Below are positions 52,056 to 59,781 of a DNA stretch of 64,000 nucleotides, in pieces (positions within the stretch are counted from its first letter, which is position 1; every line of letters starts with the position of its first letter). A program made the translations under genes and the position numbers. Origin of the DNA: Microbispora sp. H11081 (GTDB lineage: Bacteria > Actinomycetota > Actinomycetes > Streptosporangiales > Streptosporangiaceae); the NCBI RefSeq assembly GCF_012999535.1, contig NZ_JABBWV010000017.1:1-64000 (forward strand). The letters are read 5' to 3'. Under the pieces are notes generated by a model. It was not told where the DNA came from. It was given only the letters and a program-made list of their open reading frames with translations, and did not search any database.

Positions 52056-52472
52056 GTGTCACCAACCGCTCTCATCACTGCGATTCTTTCGGGTATCGGA
52101 CTCCTCTTCGCCCTCATCGGCGGCGGCGTCACGATGAACGCGAGGGAGTTCCGCCGCCGGGCGCGGCGCACCCGCGGCATGGTCGTCCGGCTGCGGGCGA
52201 GCCGGTCCGGCGACGGGACCGTGTACTACCCGACGATCCGCTTCACCACCACGTACGGCCAGCAGGTCGAGGCGGAGACCACACACGGGAGCAATCCGCC
52301 GCCCGCCGTGCCGGGTGAGGAGGTCCCGGTGCTGTACGACCCGGCCAAGCCGACGCGGATCCGCGTCGACAGTCTGGCGGGGAGTGGAACGCTCCTCGGT
52401 GTCGTCTTCCTCGCGATCGGCATCGTGCTGTTCGCCGCGGGGGCGGGGGTGGCGCTGGCCCAGACGTTCTGA
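52056..52472 (+). CDS. DUF3592-family membrane protein
   Basis: This 138-residue protein has one N-terminal and one C-terminal helix (ALITAILSGIGLLFALIGGG; LLGVVFLAIGIVLFAAGAGV) with a small beta domain between them (YYPTIRFTTTYGQQVEAETT, GEEVPVLYDPAKPTRIRVDS), the DUF3592 layout. The function is unknown. TAAAGT stands six bases before GTG 52056, so translation is probably leaderless. Confidence 0.8.
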   Translation: MSPTALITAILSGIGLLFALIGGGVTMNAREFRRRARRTRGMVVRLRASRSGDGTVYYPTIRFTTTYGQQVEAETTHGSNPPPAVPGEEVPVLYDPAKPTRIRVDSLAGSGTLLGVVFLAIGIVLFAAGAGVALAQTF

Positions 52473-52479
52473 GCCGCGC

Positions 52480-52495
52480 CGCCCCCGCCGGGGCG
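52480..52495. terminator. Convergent terminator hairpin
   Basis: CGCCCC-CGCC-GGGGCG forms a 6-bp stem in the 26-bp gap between the convergent DUF3592 and GH3 genes. Confidence 0.4.
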
Positions 52496-52498
52496 CCG

Positions 52499-54796
52499 TC
52501 ATCCGGTGGCGCAGGCCGTCCCGTTGAGCGTGAACGCGGTGGGGGCGGCGTTGGCGCCGCTGTAGGTCCCCTGGAAGCCGAAGCTGGCCGTGCCGCCGCC
52601 CCCGCCGATGGTCCCGTTCCAGGCGGCGTTGGACGCGGTGACCTGCCGGCCCGACTGAGTGATCGTCGAGTTCCAGTAGCCGGTGACCTGCTGGTCGCCG
52701 GCATAGGCCCACTGGAGCCGCCACCCGCTGACCGGGCTCGACGACCTGTTGGTGATCGTCACGTCCGCGGTGAACCCGCCGCCCCAGTCGTTCACCTTGT
52801 ACGTCACCACGCATCCGCCGGACGGCGCCGACGGGCTGGCGCTGGGCGACGGCGACGGCGACGGGCTGGGGGACGGCGACGGCGACGGGCTGGGGGAGGG
52901 TGACGGCGAGGGCGACGGCGAGGGTGACGGCGAGGGCGACGGCGACGGGCTGGAACCCGCGTAGGTCAGCCCGTAGCCGTACTCGAACAGCGCCTGCTTG
53001 CCGTCCCCCGCGTTGATCGGCTGCTGGTCGGCGCTGCGCATCCAGGTCACCGGCAGCTTCGCCGTGGGGGTGTGGTCGCCGAACAGCACGTCGGCCACGC
53101 CGCGGCCCTCGGTGCCCGGCAGCCACGCCGCGACCAGCGCGTTCCACTGGTCGATCTGGGCGGCGATGTCCAGCGGCCGGCCGGAGACCAGCACCACCAC
53201 CAGCGGCACGCCGGACGCCTTGAGCCGCTGCAGCGTCGCGAGGTCGGTGGAGTCGAGGCCCATCGAGCCCGTCCTGTCGCCCTGGCCCTCGGCGTACGGC
53301 GTCTCGCCGACGACGGCGATCGCCGCGCGGTAGGACGAGTCGATGCCGCTGCCGTCCCTGTTGTAGGTGACCTGGGCGCCGGAGCCGACGGCGTCGCGGA
53401 TTCCCTGGAGGATCGTGGTTCCGCTGGTGATGTTCCCGGACGAGCCCTGCCAGCTGATCGTCCAGCCGCCGCTCTGGTTGCCGATGTCGTCGGCGCTCTT
53501 GCCCGCCACGAAGATCTTGCCGCCGCTCTTGCCCAGCGGGAGCACGTTGCCGGCGTTCTTCAGCAGGACCAGCGACTTGCGTACGGCCTCGCGGGCCACG
53601 GCGCGGTGCGCCGCGCTGCCCACGGTGGAGGTGTAGGAGCGGTCGGTCAGCGGCTTCTCGAAGAGCCCGAGCCGGAACTTCTGGGTCAGGATGCGCCGGT
53701 TGGCGTCGTCGACGCGCGACATCGGGATGCGCCCTGCCTGCACCTCCTGCTTGAGCAGCGTGACGAACCTCCTGTAGTCGTTCGGCACCATGACCATGTC
53801 GACGCCCGCGTTGACCGCCGTGGTGATCTCGCTCGCGGTGAACCCGGTCTGGCCGTCGAGCTGGTCGATGCCCGCCCAGTCGCTGACCACGAAGCCCGTG
53901 AAGCCCAGCTCGCCCTTCAGCACGTCGGTGAGGAGGTACTTGTGGCCGTGCAGCTTCGCGCCGTTCCAGGAGCTGTAGGACACCATGACGGAGCCCACGC
54001 CACGTTCCACGGCGGCCCTGAAGGGCGCGAGGTGGGTCGCGCGGAGGTCGGCCTCGCTCAGCTCGGTGTTGCCCTGGTCCCTGCCTCCCGTGGTGCCTCC
54101 GTCGCCCACGTAGTGCTTGGCGGTGGCGAGGATGGAGGCGTTCCCGGCCTTCTGGAACCCGTCCACGATCGTGGTCATCCTCGTGACGAGCTCCGGGTCC
54201 TCGCCGAACGACTCGTACGTGCGGCCCCAGCGGTCGTTGCGGGCCACGCATAGGCAGGGGGCGAAGGTCCAGTCGACGCCGGTGCCCGACACCTCTTCCG
54301 CCGTCGCCTGCCCGACCCGCTCCGCCAGGTCGGGATCGCGGGCCGCCCCCAGCCCGATGTTGTGCGGGAAGATCGTCGCGCCGGCGACGTTGTTGTGCCC
54401 GTGCACGGCGTCGACCCCGTAGATCATCGGGATGCCGAGCGGGGTGGACAGCGCCTGCCGCTGGAAGTTGTCGTACATGTCGGCCCAGGACGAGGCGGTG
54501 TTCGGCGAGGGCGCCGAACCGCCGCCGGACAGGATGGAGCCGAGCCGGTACGCCGCGACGTCGGAGATCGTCGTCAGGGCCGACCGGTCGGCCTGGGTCA
54601 TCTGCCCGACCTTGTCGTCCAGCGACATCCTGGACAGCAGGTCGTCCACTCGTGCCGCCACCGGAAGGCCGGGGTCCTTGTACGGGACGTCCGCCGCCCG
54701 CGCGACCCCGCGATCGGCGACGAGGACGGCGCTCAGCGCCGCCGTGAGCAGCGCCACGAGCATGGTGACCCAGACGGACCTTAGCCGGGATGTCAT
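52499..54796 (-). CDS. Secreted GH3 beta-glucosidase with C-terminal CBM2
   Basis: This 765-residue enzyme has a signal peptide (WVTMLVALLTAALSAVLV, cleavage near ARAAD). Family-3 domains follow: an N-terminal barrel with GIPMIYGVDAVHGHNN and the nucleophile Asp306 in GFVVSDWAG, then the alpha/beta sandwich (KSLVLLKNAGNVLPL). A Pro-Ser linker leads to a family-2 carbohydrate-binding module (about 660-765: VTYKVNDWGGGFTADVTITN, SGWRLQWAYAGDQQVTGYWN, NAAWNGTIGGG, FGFQGTYSG). It would cleave cello-oligosaccharides or glucans at the cell wall surface. A dyad ATTCCCGC-N15-GCGGGAAT lies upstream. Confidence 0.9.
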   Translation of the reverse strand: MTSRLRSVWVTMLVALLTAALSAVLVADRGVARAADVPYKDPGLPVAARVDDLLSRMSLDDKVGQMTQADRSALTTISDVAAYRLGSILSGGGSAPSPNTASSWADMYDNFQRQALSTPLGIPMIYGVDAVHGHNNVAGATIFPHNIGLGAARDPDLAERVGQATAEEVSGTGVDWTFAPCLCVARNDRWGRTYESFGEDPELVTRMTTIVDGFQKAGNASILATAKHYVGDGGTTGGRDQGNTELSEADLRATHLAPFRAAVERGVGSVMVSYSSWNGAKLHGHKYLLTDVLKGELGFTGFVVSDWAGIDQLDGQTGFTASEITTAVNAGVDMVMVPNDYRRFVTLLKQEVQAGRIPMSRVDDANRRILTQKFRLGLFEKPLTDRSYTSTVGSAAHRAVAREAVRKSLVLLKNAGNVLPLGKSGGKIFVAGKSADDIGNQSGGWTISWQGSSGNITSGTTILQGIRDAVGSGAQVTYNRDGSGIDSSYRAAIAVVGETPYAEGQGDRTGSMGLDSTDLATLQRLKASGVPLVVVLVSGRPLDIAAQIDQWNALVAAWLPGTEGRGVADVLFGDHTPTAKLPVTWMRSADQQPINAGDGKQALFEYGYGLTYAGSSPSPSPSPSPSPSPSPSPSPSPSPSPSPSPSPSPSPSASPSAPSGGCVVTYKVNDWGGGFTADVTITNRSSSPVSGWRLQWAYAGDQQVTGYWNSTITQSGRQVTASNAAWNGTIGGGGGTASFGFQGTYSGANAAPTAFTLNGTACATG
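52829..52960 (-). repeat. Pro-Ser linker repeats in the GH3 gene
   Basis: GGCGAC/GGCGAG hexamers repeat about twenty times, coding for alternating Pro and Ser between the GH3 and CBM2 domains. Confidence 0.7.
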
Positions 54797-54811
54797 GGTT
54801 CCTCCCTCGAC

Positions 54812-54842
54812 ATTCCCGCTGACCGTAGGAAGCGGCGGGAAT
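54812..54842. promoter_or_regulatory. Inverted repeat upstream of the GH3 gene
   Basis: ATTCCCGC (54812-54819) and GCGGGAAT (54835-54842) form a perfect 8-bp dyad with a 15-bp spacer, about 20 bases from the start codon. Its place fits an operator. It is not the CebR palindrome. Confidence 0.45.
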
Positions 54843-54952
54843 TCGGGTCAATCCGGGTGACTTCCGGACACTCGCCACCAGCCGTGGAGGACGAAACTTT
54901 CACGCGATCGCTTCCGGCTTGGGGGCGGTTCCCCATGCCCCGGACAGGCATC

Positions 54953-54986
54953 TTGACAATTAAGTAGAAAACCCCTCATCTATAGC
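54953..54986 (+). promoter_or_regulatory. Candidate promoter of the GYWKNHP protein gene
   Basis: TTGACA (54953-54958) is a perfect -35. TATAGC (54981-54986) lies 22 bases further on, longer than usual, and other TA-rich hexamers occur nearby; the whole stretch is unusually AT-rich for this genome. Confidence 0.35.
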
Positions 54987-55092
54987 TAAATATGTGCAAA
55001 ATTCCTAGACTCGGACATCGCATAAGTGATTACCCGTCGGCATCATCGGCCCCACGGTCGTGGTGGCGGCGGGGGACAGCAAGGGATTTGAT

Positions 55093-56277
55093 ATGCGATT
55101 TCGGACGCGTCGCCTCGGCTGGGTGCCTGTGGTCGCCCTGGTCGTCGCCGGCGGGCTGCCGGCGGCGCCGGCACTCGCGGATTCGAAGGCCGGCACGACG
55201 CTGGCTCAGACAGTGTCAGCTACGCCGCACTGGACCAGGACGTACGAATGGAACGTGACAAAGACTGCCGATCCGACGAGTCTGGACCTGACGCCAGGTC
55301 AGACCGGCGCCGTCACGTACGTGGTGGGACTGACCAGGGACGACGGCACGGAAGCGGCGTACATCGCGGGACAGGTCTGCATCACCAACGGCGGCGCGAT
55401 CGCCACGGAGGGCCTGACCTCGGTCATCAACGTCACGAAGCCCCCGAGCTCCACGGTCGTGGTCTCGACGCCGCTCGACACCTCCGCCCATCCGGTCCTG
55501 GCGCCGGGCGAGTCCCGCTGCTACGGGTACGAGATAGCGGTCCCGTCGCCGCCTGAGGTCGGCAAGGCGTACAAGGTGTCGGCCGACACCTCGATCACCA
55601 ACCACTCGGGACGCCTGGGGACGCCCTTCGGCCCGAACACGTCCGCCAGCTTCGGCTGGCCGTCGGGAATCACCGACGTCCACGGTGAGGTGTCCGTCGA
55701 CGACACCATGCAGGGGAACCTGGGAACGTTCCCCGGCAGCGCCACGACCACCTACACACGGACGTTCACCTGCGACGACGCCGGCGTGCGGACGAACACG
55801 GCGACCCTGACCCACACCGACGACAACACGGCGGGACCCTCCGCGACCGCGACGGTGACGGTGGGCTGCACCACTCCGCCGCCCGTGGGATGCACGCTCA
55901 CCATCGGCTACTGGAAGAACCACCCCAAGGCCGTGGCGCCGCTGCTCCCGGTCTGGCTCGGCGCCCAGAACGGCCAGTTCAGCCACGCGGTGACCACCAC
56001 GAGCGACGCCGTCGCCATTCTCAACTTCAACGGCGCCGCCAGCAACGGCATCAACAAGCTGCGCGGACAGTTGCTCGCCGCGAAGCTCGGCATCGCGGAC
56101 GGCGCGGACGGCTCCGCGGTGGCCGACGTCATCGCCGAAGCGGACGCCTTCCTCGCCGCTCATGCTCCGAGCAGCTGGAACTCGCTGAGCAAGGCCGACA
56201 AGAACAATGTCAACCGCCTGGCCGGCACGCTCGACGACTACAACAACGGAATCATCGGCCCGGGGCACTGCGACTAG
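55093..56277 (+). CDS. Secreted protein with GYWKNHP motif domain
   Basis: This 394-residue exported protein has a signal peptide (RRLGWVPVVALVVAGGLPAA, cleavage near ALADS). The N-terminal 250 residues look like beta-sandwich repeats of the DUF11/Ig-like surface type (VTKTADPTSLDLTPGQTGAV, TLTHTDDNTAGPSATATVTV). The last 115 begin with CTLTIGYWKNHPKA, a motif that recurs in many secreted bacterial proteins, and end in YNNGIIGPGHCD. There is no sortase signal or anchor. The function is unknown; cell surface or adhesion is a guess. Confidence 0.75.
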   Translation: MRFRTRRLGWVPVVALVVAGGLPAAPALADSKAGTTLAQTVSATPHWTRTYEWNVTKTADPTSLDLTPGQTGAVTYVVGLTRDDGTEAAYIAGQVCITNGGAIATEGLTSVINVTKPPSSTVVVSTPLDTSAHPVLAPGESRCYGYEIAVPSPPEVGKAYKVSADTSITNHSGRLGTPFGPNTSASFGWPSGITDVHGEVSVDDTMQGNLGTFPGSATTTYTRTFTCDDAGVRTNTATLTHTDDNTAGPSATATVTVGCTTPPPVGCTLTIGYWKNHPKAVAPLLPVWLGAQNGQFSHAVTTTSDAVAILNFNGAASNGINKLRGQLLAAKLGIADGADGSAVADVIAEADAFLAAHAPSSWNSLSKADKNNVNRLAGTLDDYNNGIIGPGHCD

Positions 56278-56352
56278 CGGACCCTCGGCAGGTGCCGTGA
56301 GAGGAACGGCCGCCCCGGCCGCCGGCGTCCGCCCTCGAGGCGCGGCGCCGGG

Positions 56353-56377
56353 AGCCGGGGCGGTCCGAGCCCCGGCT
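56353..56377 (+). terminator. Intrinsic terminator of the GYWKNHP gene
   Basis: AGCCGGGGC-GGTCCGA-GCCCCGGCT is a perfect 9-bp stem followed by TTC, 75 bases after the stop and 20 before the wax-synthase start. Confidence 0.7.
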
Positions 56378-56397
56378 TTCGGGGCAGGTCAGTAGGC

Positions 56398-57846
56398 ATG
56401 GCACAGCAAGTCAGCGCCTTCGACGCGCAGTTCCTCAACATCGAGACGGCGACCAACCTCGCGCACATCGCGGCGCTCACGATCCTCGACCCGTCGGGCA
56501 GGCCAGGCAGCACGCTGACCCGCGACGACCTGATCGCGCTGCTCAGACGACGGCTGCATCTCGCGCCTCCGCTGCGCCGGCGGCTGGTCCAGGTGCCGTT
56601 CGGACTCGACCACCCCTACTGGGCCGAGGACCGCGAGGTCGACTTCGACTACCACGTACGGGACCTGGCGCTGCCTCCCCCCGGGGACGACCACAAGCTC
56701 GCCGAGCAGATCGCCCGGCTGCACGGGGCGCGGCTCGACCGGGGACGGCCGCTCTGGGAGATCTACCTGATCCACGGCCTGGCCGAGGGCCGGGTGGCGA
56801 TCTACACGAAGGTCCACCACGCGGCCGTCGACGGCGTCACGGGCGCTGAGGTGCTGGCCGCGCTGATGGACTTCGAGCCGGAACCGGCCGACCAGCCGCC
56901 CCCGGAGGACGGGGACGAGCCGCAGGAGGGTCCCGACGCGGTGGAGATGTTCGTCCGATGCCTCGCGCGGGTGCTGGACAACCCGTTCGCCCTGCTGCGT
57001 TTCGTGGCCGAGGCGATGCCGCGGCTGGACGAGGTGCCGTTCGTGGCCCAGATCCCGGGGGCGGGACTGGTCTCGCGGCTCGTCCGCAGCATCGGCGGAA
57101 CCGCCGAGAGCCTGCCGGACCTGCCGCGCATGGTGGTGCCGCGCACGCCGTTCTCCGGGCCGATCTCCCGGCACCGCCGGTTCGCGTTCGGCCAGCTCCC
57201 GCTGGACGAGGTCAAGCGGGTCAAGAACGCCTTCGGCGTCACCGTGAACGACGTCGTCATGGCGATGTGCGCCACGGCGCTGCGGCGCTGGCTGGTCAAG
57301 CGCGACGAGCTCCCCCGTCAGCCGCTGGTCGCCGGCATCCCGGTCTCCACCCGGGGACAGGCCCCCAACGGGTCGGCCGCCAACGAGGTCATGCTGACCA
57401 TGACCACCCTGCCGACGGACGTGGCCGACCCGCGCGACCGGCTGCTGTCGGTGAACCGCTCGATGCGACTGATCAAGGAGCGGCTCGCCGCGGCCCCCGC
57501 GACCTGGCTCCTCGAGTTCAGCCAGGCGATGCCGGCCGCGCTGAGCGCGCTGGCGGCCAGGTCCGCCTTCCGGCTCGCCTCGCGTACGGCGCCCGCGATG
57601 AACCTGATGATCTCCAATGTGCCGGGCCCCCAGACTCCCCTCTACGTGTGCGGGGCCAGGGTCACCGCGCTCTACCCGATGTCAGTGATCACGGACGTCA
57701 GCGGGGGGATCAACATCACGGTGTTCTCCTACGACGGCAGGCTCGGTTTCGGGATCGTCAGCGACCGCGACATGGTGCCCGACGTCTGGGACCTCATCGA
57801 CTACCTGTGGGACTCGCTGGCCGAGTACGCCGCGCTCGCCTCATGA
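56398..57846 (+). CDS. WS/DGAT wax ester synthase/diacylglycerol acyltransferase
   Basis: This 482-residue acyltransferase makes wax esters or triacylglycerol from acyl-CoA. The catalytic motif is HHAAVDG (His140, His141, Asp145). The ND-region NDVVMAMCATALRRWL and the C-terminal NLMISNVPGPQTPLYVCGARV are typical of the family. The N-terminus (SAFDAQFLNIETATNLAHIAAL) is standard. Actinomycetes carry several paralogues. It is monocistronic, shielded by a terminator upstream. Confidence 0.92.
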   Translation: MAQQVSAFDAQFLNIETATNLAHIAALTILDPSGRPGSTLTRDDLIALLRRRLHLAPPLRRRLVQVPFGLDHPYWAEDREVDFDYHVRDLALPPPGDDHKLAEQIARLHGARLDRGRPLWEIYLIHGLAEGRVAIYTKVHHAAVDGVTGAEVLAALMDFEPEPADQPPPEDGDEPQEGPDAVEMFVRCLARVLDNPFALLRFVAEAMPRLDEVPFVAQIPGAGLVSRLVRSIGGTAESLPDLPRMVVPRTPFSGPISRHRRFAFGQLPLDEVKRVKNAFGVTVNDVVMAMCATALRRWLVKRDELPRQPLVAGIPVSTRGQAPNGSAANEVMLTMTTLPTDVADPRDRLLSVNRSMRLIKERLAAAPATWLLEFSQAMPAALSALAARSAFRLASRTAPAMNLMISNVPGPQTPLYVCGARVTALYPMSVITDVSGGINITVFSYDGRLGFGIVSDRDMVPDVWDLIDYLWDSLAEYAALAS

Positions 57847-57862
57847 CGCGACGCTCGTCGCC

Positions 57863-58909
57863 CTATCCCAGGGCAAGCGCCGCGATCCCGGCCGTGAGCA
57901 GCAGGGCGAAGACGGCGGCGATCACGGCGAAGACGATCGACTGCCGGGACATGCCGGTGCGCGGCGGGATCGCGGGCGCCGCCTCCCGCCGGGGACCCTG
58001 GGGCGGCCCGCCGGGCGGCAGCCGACCGGGCGGGGGTGGCGGCACCGCGCTCCGCGCGCCGTGGCCGGCGGTGCCGTACGCGGGCAGCGCGGCGAGCGCG
58101 TCCCGCAGTTCCGCGGCCGTCCGGATCCGCAGGGCCGGATCGGCGGCCATGCCGTGCCGCAGCACGGCCGTGAACGCGGCGGGCACACCGGGGATCTCGG
58201 GGATCGGCAGCCGGTGCAGCGCCATGATGGCCGCGATGTTCACCACGCCGCTGTCAGGGAAGCGCGGCGGCCTGCCCCGCAGCAGGGCGTACAACGTGGC
58301 CGACAGGGCGTACACGTCCCCGGCGGCGGTCGGCTCGGTGAGGTCGAACGCCTCCGGCGGGGCGTAGGCGGGCGTGAGCGACTCGCGCGTGACCGACACC
58401 TCGCCCCGCTCCGCGCCGCCCTGTCCCGGCATCGTGGCGAGCCCGAAGTCCGAGAGCGCGACCATGCCGTAGGAGTTGACCAGGATGTTGGCGGGCTTGA
58501 CGTCGCGGTGCAGGACGCCCACGGCGTGGGCGGCGGCCAGCGCGTCGGCGATCTTGACGCCGATGTCGCGCACCTCGCGGGGGCCGAGCGGGCCGCCGTC
58601 GCGCAGCCGGTCGGCGAGCGACCCGTTGGGGCACAGCTCAAGCACCATGTACGGCCGGCCGTCCGGGAGCACGCCCGCGTCGTAGACGTCGGCCACGTGC
58701 GGGTGCCCCGACAACGCGCCGGCGGACGTCACCTCGCGCATGAACCTGCGCCGGTCGCGGTCGGAGACGAGCACCCGGTTGTCGACCTTGAGCGCGACCT
58801 CCCGGCCCACCGCGAGCTGACGGGCGCGGTACACGACCCCGAAGCCTCCCTGGCCGAGGACGCCGAGCACCTCGTAGCCCGGCACCAGCGGCCCGCCCGC
58901 CTCGCCCAC
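57863..58909 (-). CDS. Membrane-anchored Ser/Thr protein kinase (PknB type)
   Basis: This 348-residue Hanks-type kinase has the P-loop GQGGFGVVY, Lys41 in VALKVD, catalytic loop HRDVKPANIL, DFG as SDFGLA, and APE as YAPPEAF. A Pro-rich juxtamembrane segment and one C-terminal helix (SIVFAVIAAVFALLLTAGIAA) follow, leaving only a few residues outside, so there is no extracellular sensor. The GTG at 58909 follows GGAGGTGCGGG; the frame to 58960 lacks a ribosome site. Confidence 0.9.
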   Translation of the reverse strand: MGEAGGPLVPGYEVLGVLGQGGFGVVYRARQLAVGREVALKVDNRVLVSDRDRRRFMREVTSAGALSGHPHVADVYDAGVLPDGRPYMVLELCPNGSLADRLRDGGPLGPREVRDIGVKIADALAAAHAVGVLHRDVKPANILVNSYGMVALSDFGLATMPGQGGAERGEVSVTRESLTPAYAPPEAFDLTEPTAAGDVYALSATLYALLRGRPPRFPDSGVVNIAAIMALHRLPIPEIPGVPAAFTAVLRHGMAADPALRIRTAAELRDALAALPAYGTAGHGARSAVPPPPPGRLPPGGPPQGPRREAAPAIPPRTGMSRQSIVFAVIAAVFALLLTAGIAALALG

Positions 58910-59021
58910 CCCGCACCTCCGGCCCCGGCGAACCACGATCACAAATCCCGCGTCCGGCACATTACCGGAGCGATCACCCCTGGGTCCCGGTCTTGATCGG
59001 GGCGAGGCCGGGGACGGACCC

Positions 59022-59633
59022 TATGCTGTGCTCATGACGGGGCTCTCGACGGGCGGCACGGGGGAGCGCGGCCGGAGTCCGGAGCGGCGCAGGGAGTTGC
59101 TCGACGCGGCCGACCGGGTCATTCGCAGGGAGGGCCCGCACGCGTCGATGGCCGCCATCGCGGCCGAGGCGGGAATCACCAAGCCGATCCTCTACCGCCA
59201 CTTCGGGGACAAGAGCGGCCTCTACCAGGCCCTCGCGGAACGCCACACGCGCGTCGTCATCGACCTGCTGCGCCCGGAGTTCGCCAAGGCCATGGCCGAT
59301 CCTCGCGCACGCGCCCGTGCCGCCGTCGAGGCCTACCTGGAGACCATCTCGGCCAACCCCAACCTCTACCACTTCCTGTTCCACCGGGCGAGCGCCGAGG
59401 ACAGCCGCACCCACACGCGGATGGCGGCCATCGTGCGCGGCGTCGGCGAGGAACTGGGCGCGGCGCTCGCGGCGGAGGGCGTCGCCGATCCGGTGCGCGC
59501 CCAGGTGCTCGGGCACGCGTTCGTCGGCATGGTGCGGGCGATCGGCGACTGGTGGCTGGAGAACCCCGGGCTCGACCGCGACACGGTCGTGGACAGCGTG
59601 GCCGGCGTGATCGCCGGCGCGCTCGAATCCTGA
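59022..59633 (+). CDS. TetR-family regulator, leaderless
   Basis: This 199-residue TetR protein starts at ATG 59034: TATGCT (59022-59027) lies exactly six bases before it, so the transcript starts at the ATG. The entry's first bases are this -10. The helix-turn-helix is MAAIAAEAGITKPILYRHF; the core domain is helical, with HFLFHRASAEDSR and GHAFVGMVRAIGDWWLE. It is followed by an MFS exporter gene with a TTAGTT/AACTAA dyad in between, so it probably represses that exporter and responds to its substrate. Confidence 0.87.
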   Translation, partial: YAVLMTGLSTGGTGERGRSPERRRELLDAADRVIRREGPHASMAAIAAEAGITKPILYRHFGDKSGLYQALAERHTRVVIDLLRPEFAKAMADPRARARAAVEAYLETISANPNLYHFLFHRASAEDSRTHTRMAAIVRGVGEELGAALAAEGVADPVRAQVLGHAFVGMVRAIGDWWLENPGLDRDTVVDSVAGVIAGALES

Positions 59634-59722
59634 CGCCGGACGGCCGGCCACGCCCTCTGCGTGCCCATGGCGGCCGTCGACGTGCATGCCCGGATGCGTC
59701 GCAACCATCCGGACCGGGTAAT

Positions 59723-59739
59723 TTAGTTCGCCTAACTAA
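59723..59739. promoter_or_regulatory. Operator-like dyad before the MFS exporter gene
   Basis: TTAGTT-CGCCT-AACTAA is a perfect 6-bp dyad 43 bases before the exporter start, within TTTAGTTCGCCTAACTAACG. It resembles part of an iron box but is two bases shorter; binding by the upstream TetR is more likely. Confidence 0.6.
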
Positions 59740-59781
59740 CGTTTCGTCCGCCATGCGGACCAGCAGGAGAGGAACCACTCC

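Noticed and set aside
59720..59741. DtxR/IdeR iron box before the MFS gene
   Set aside because: The dyad is two bases shorter than the 19-bp iron box and a TetR gene lies next to it.
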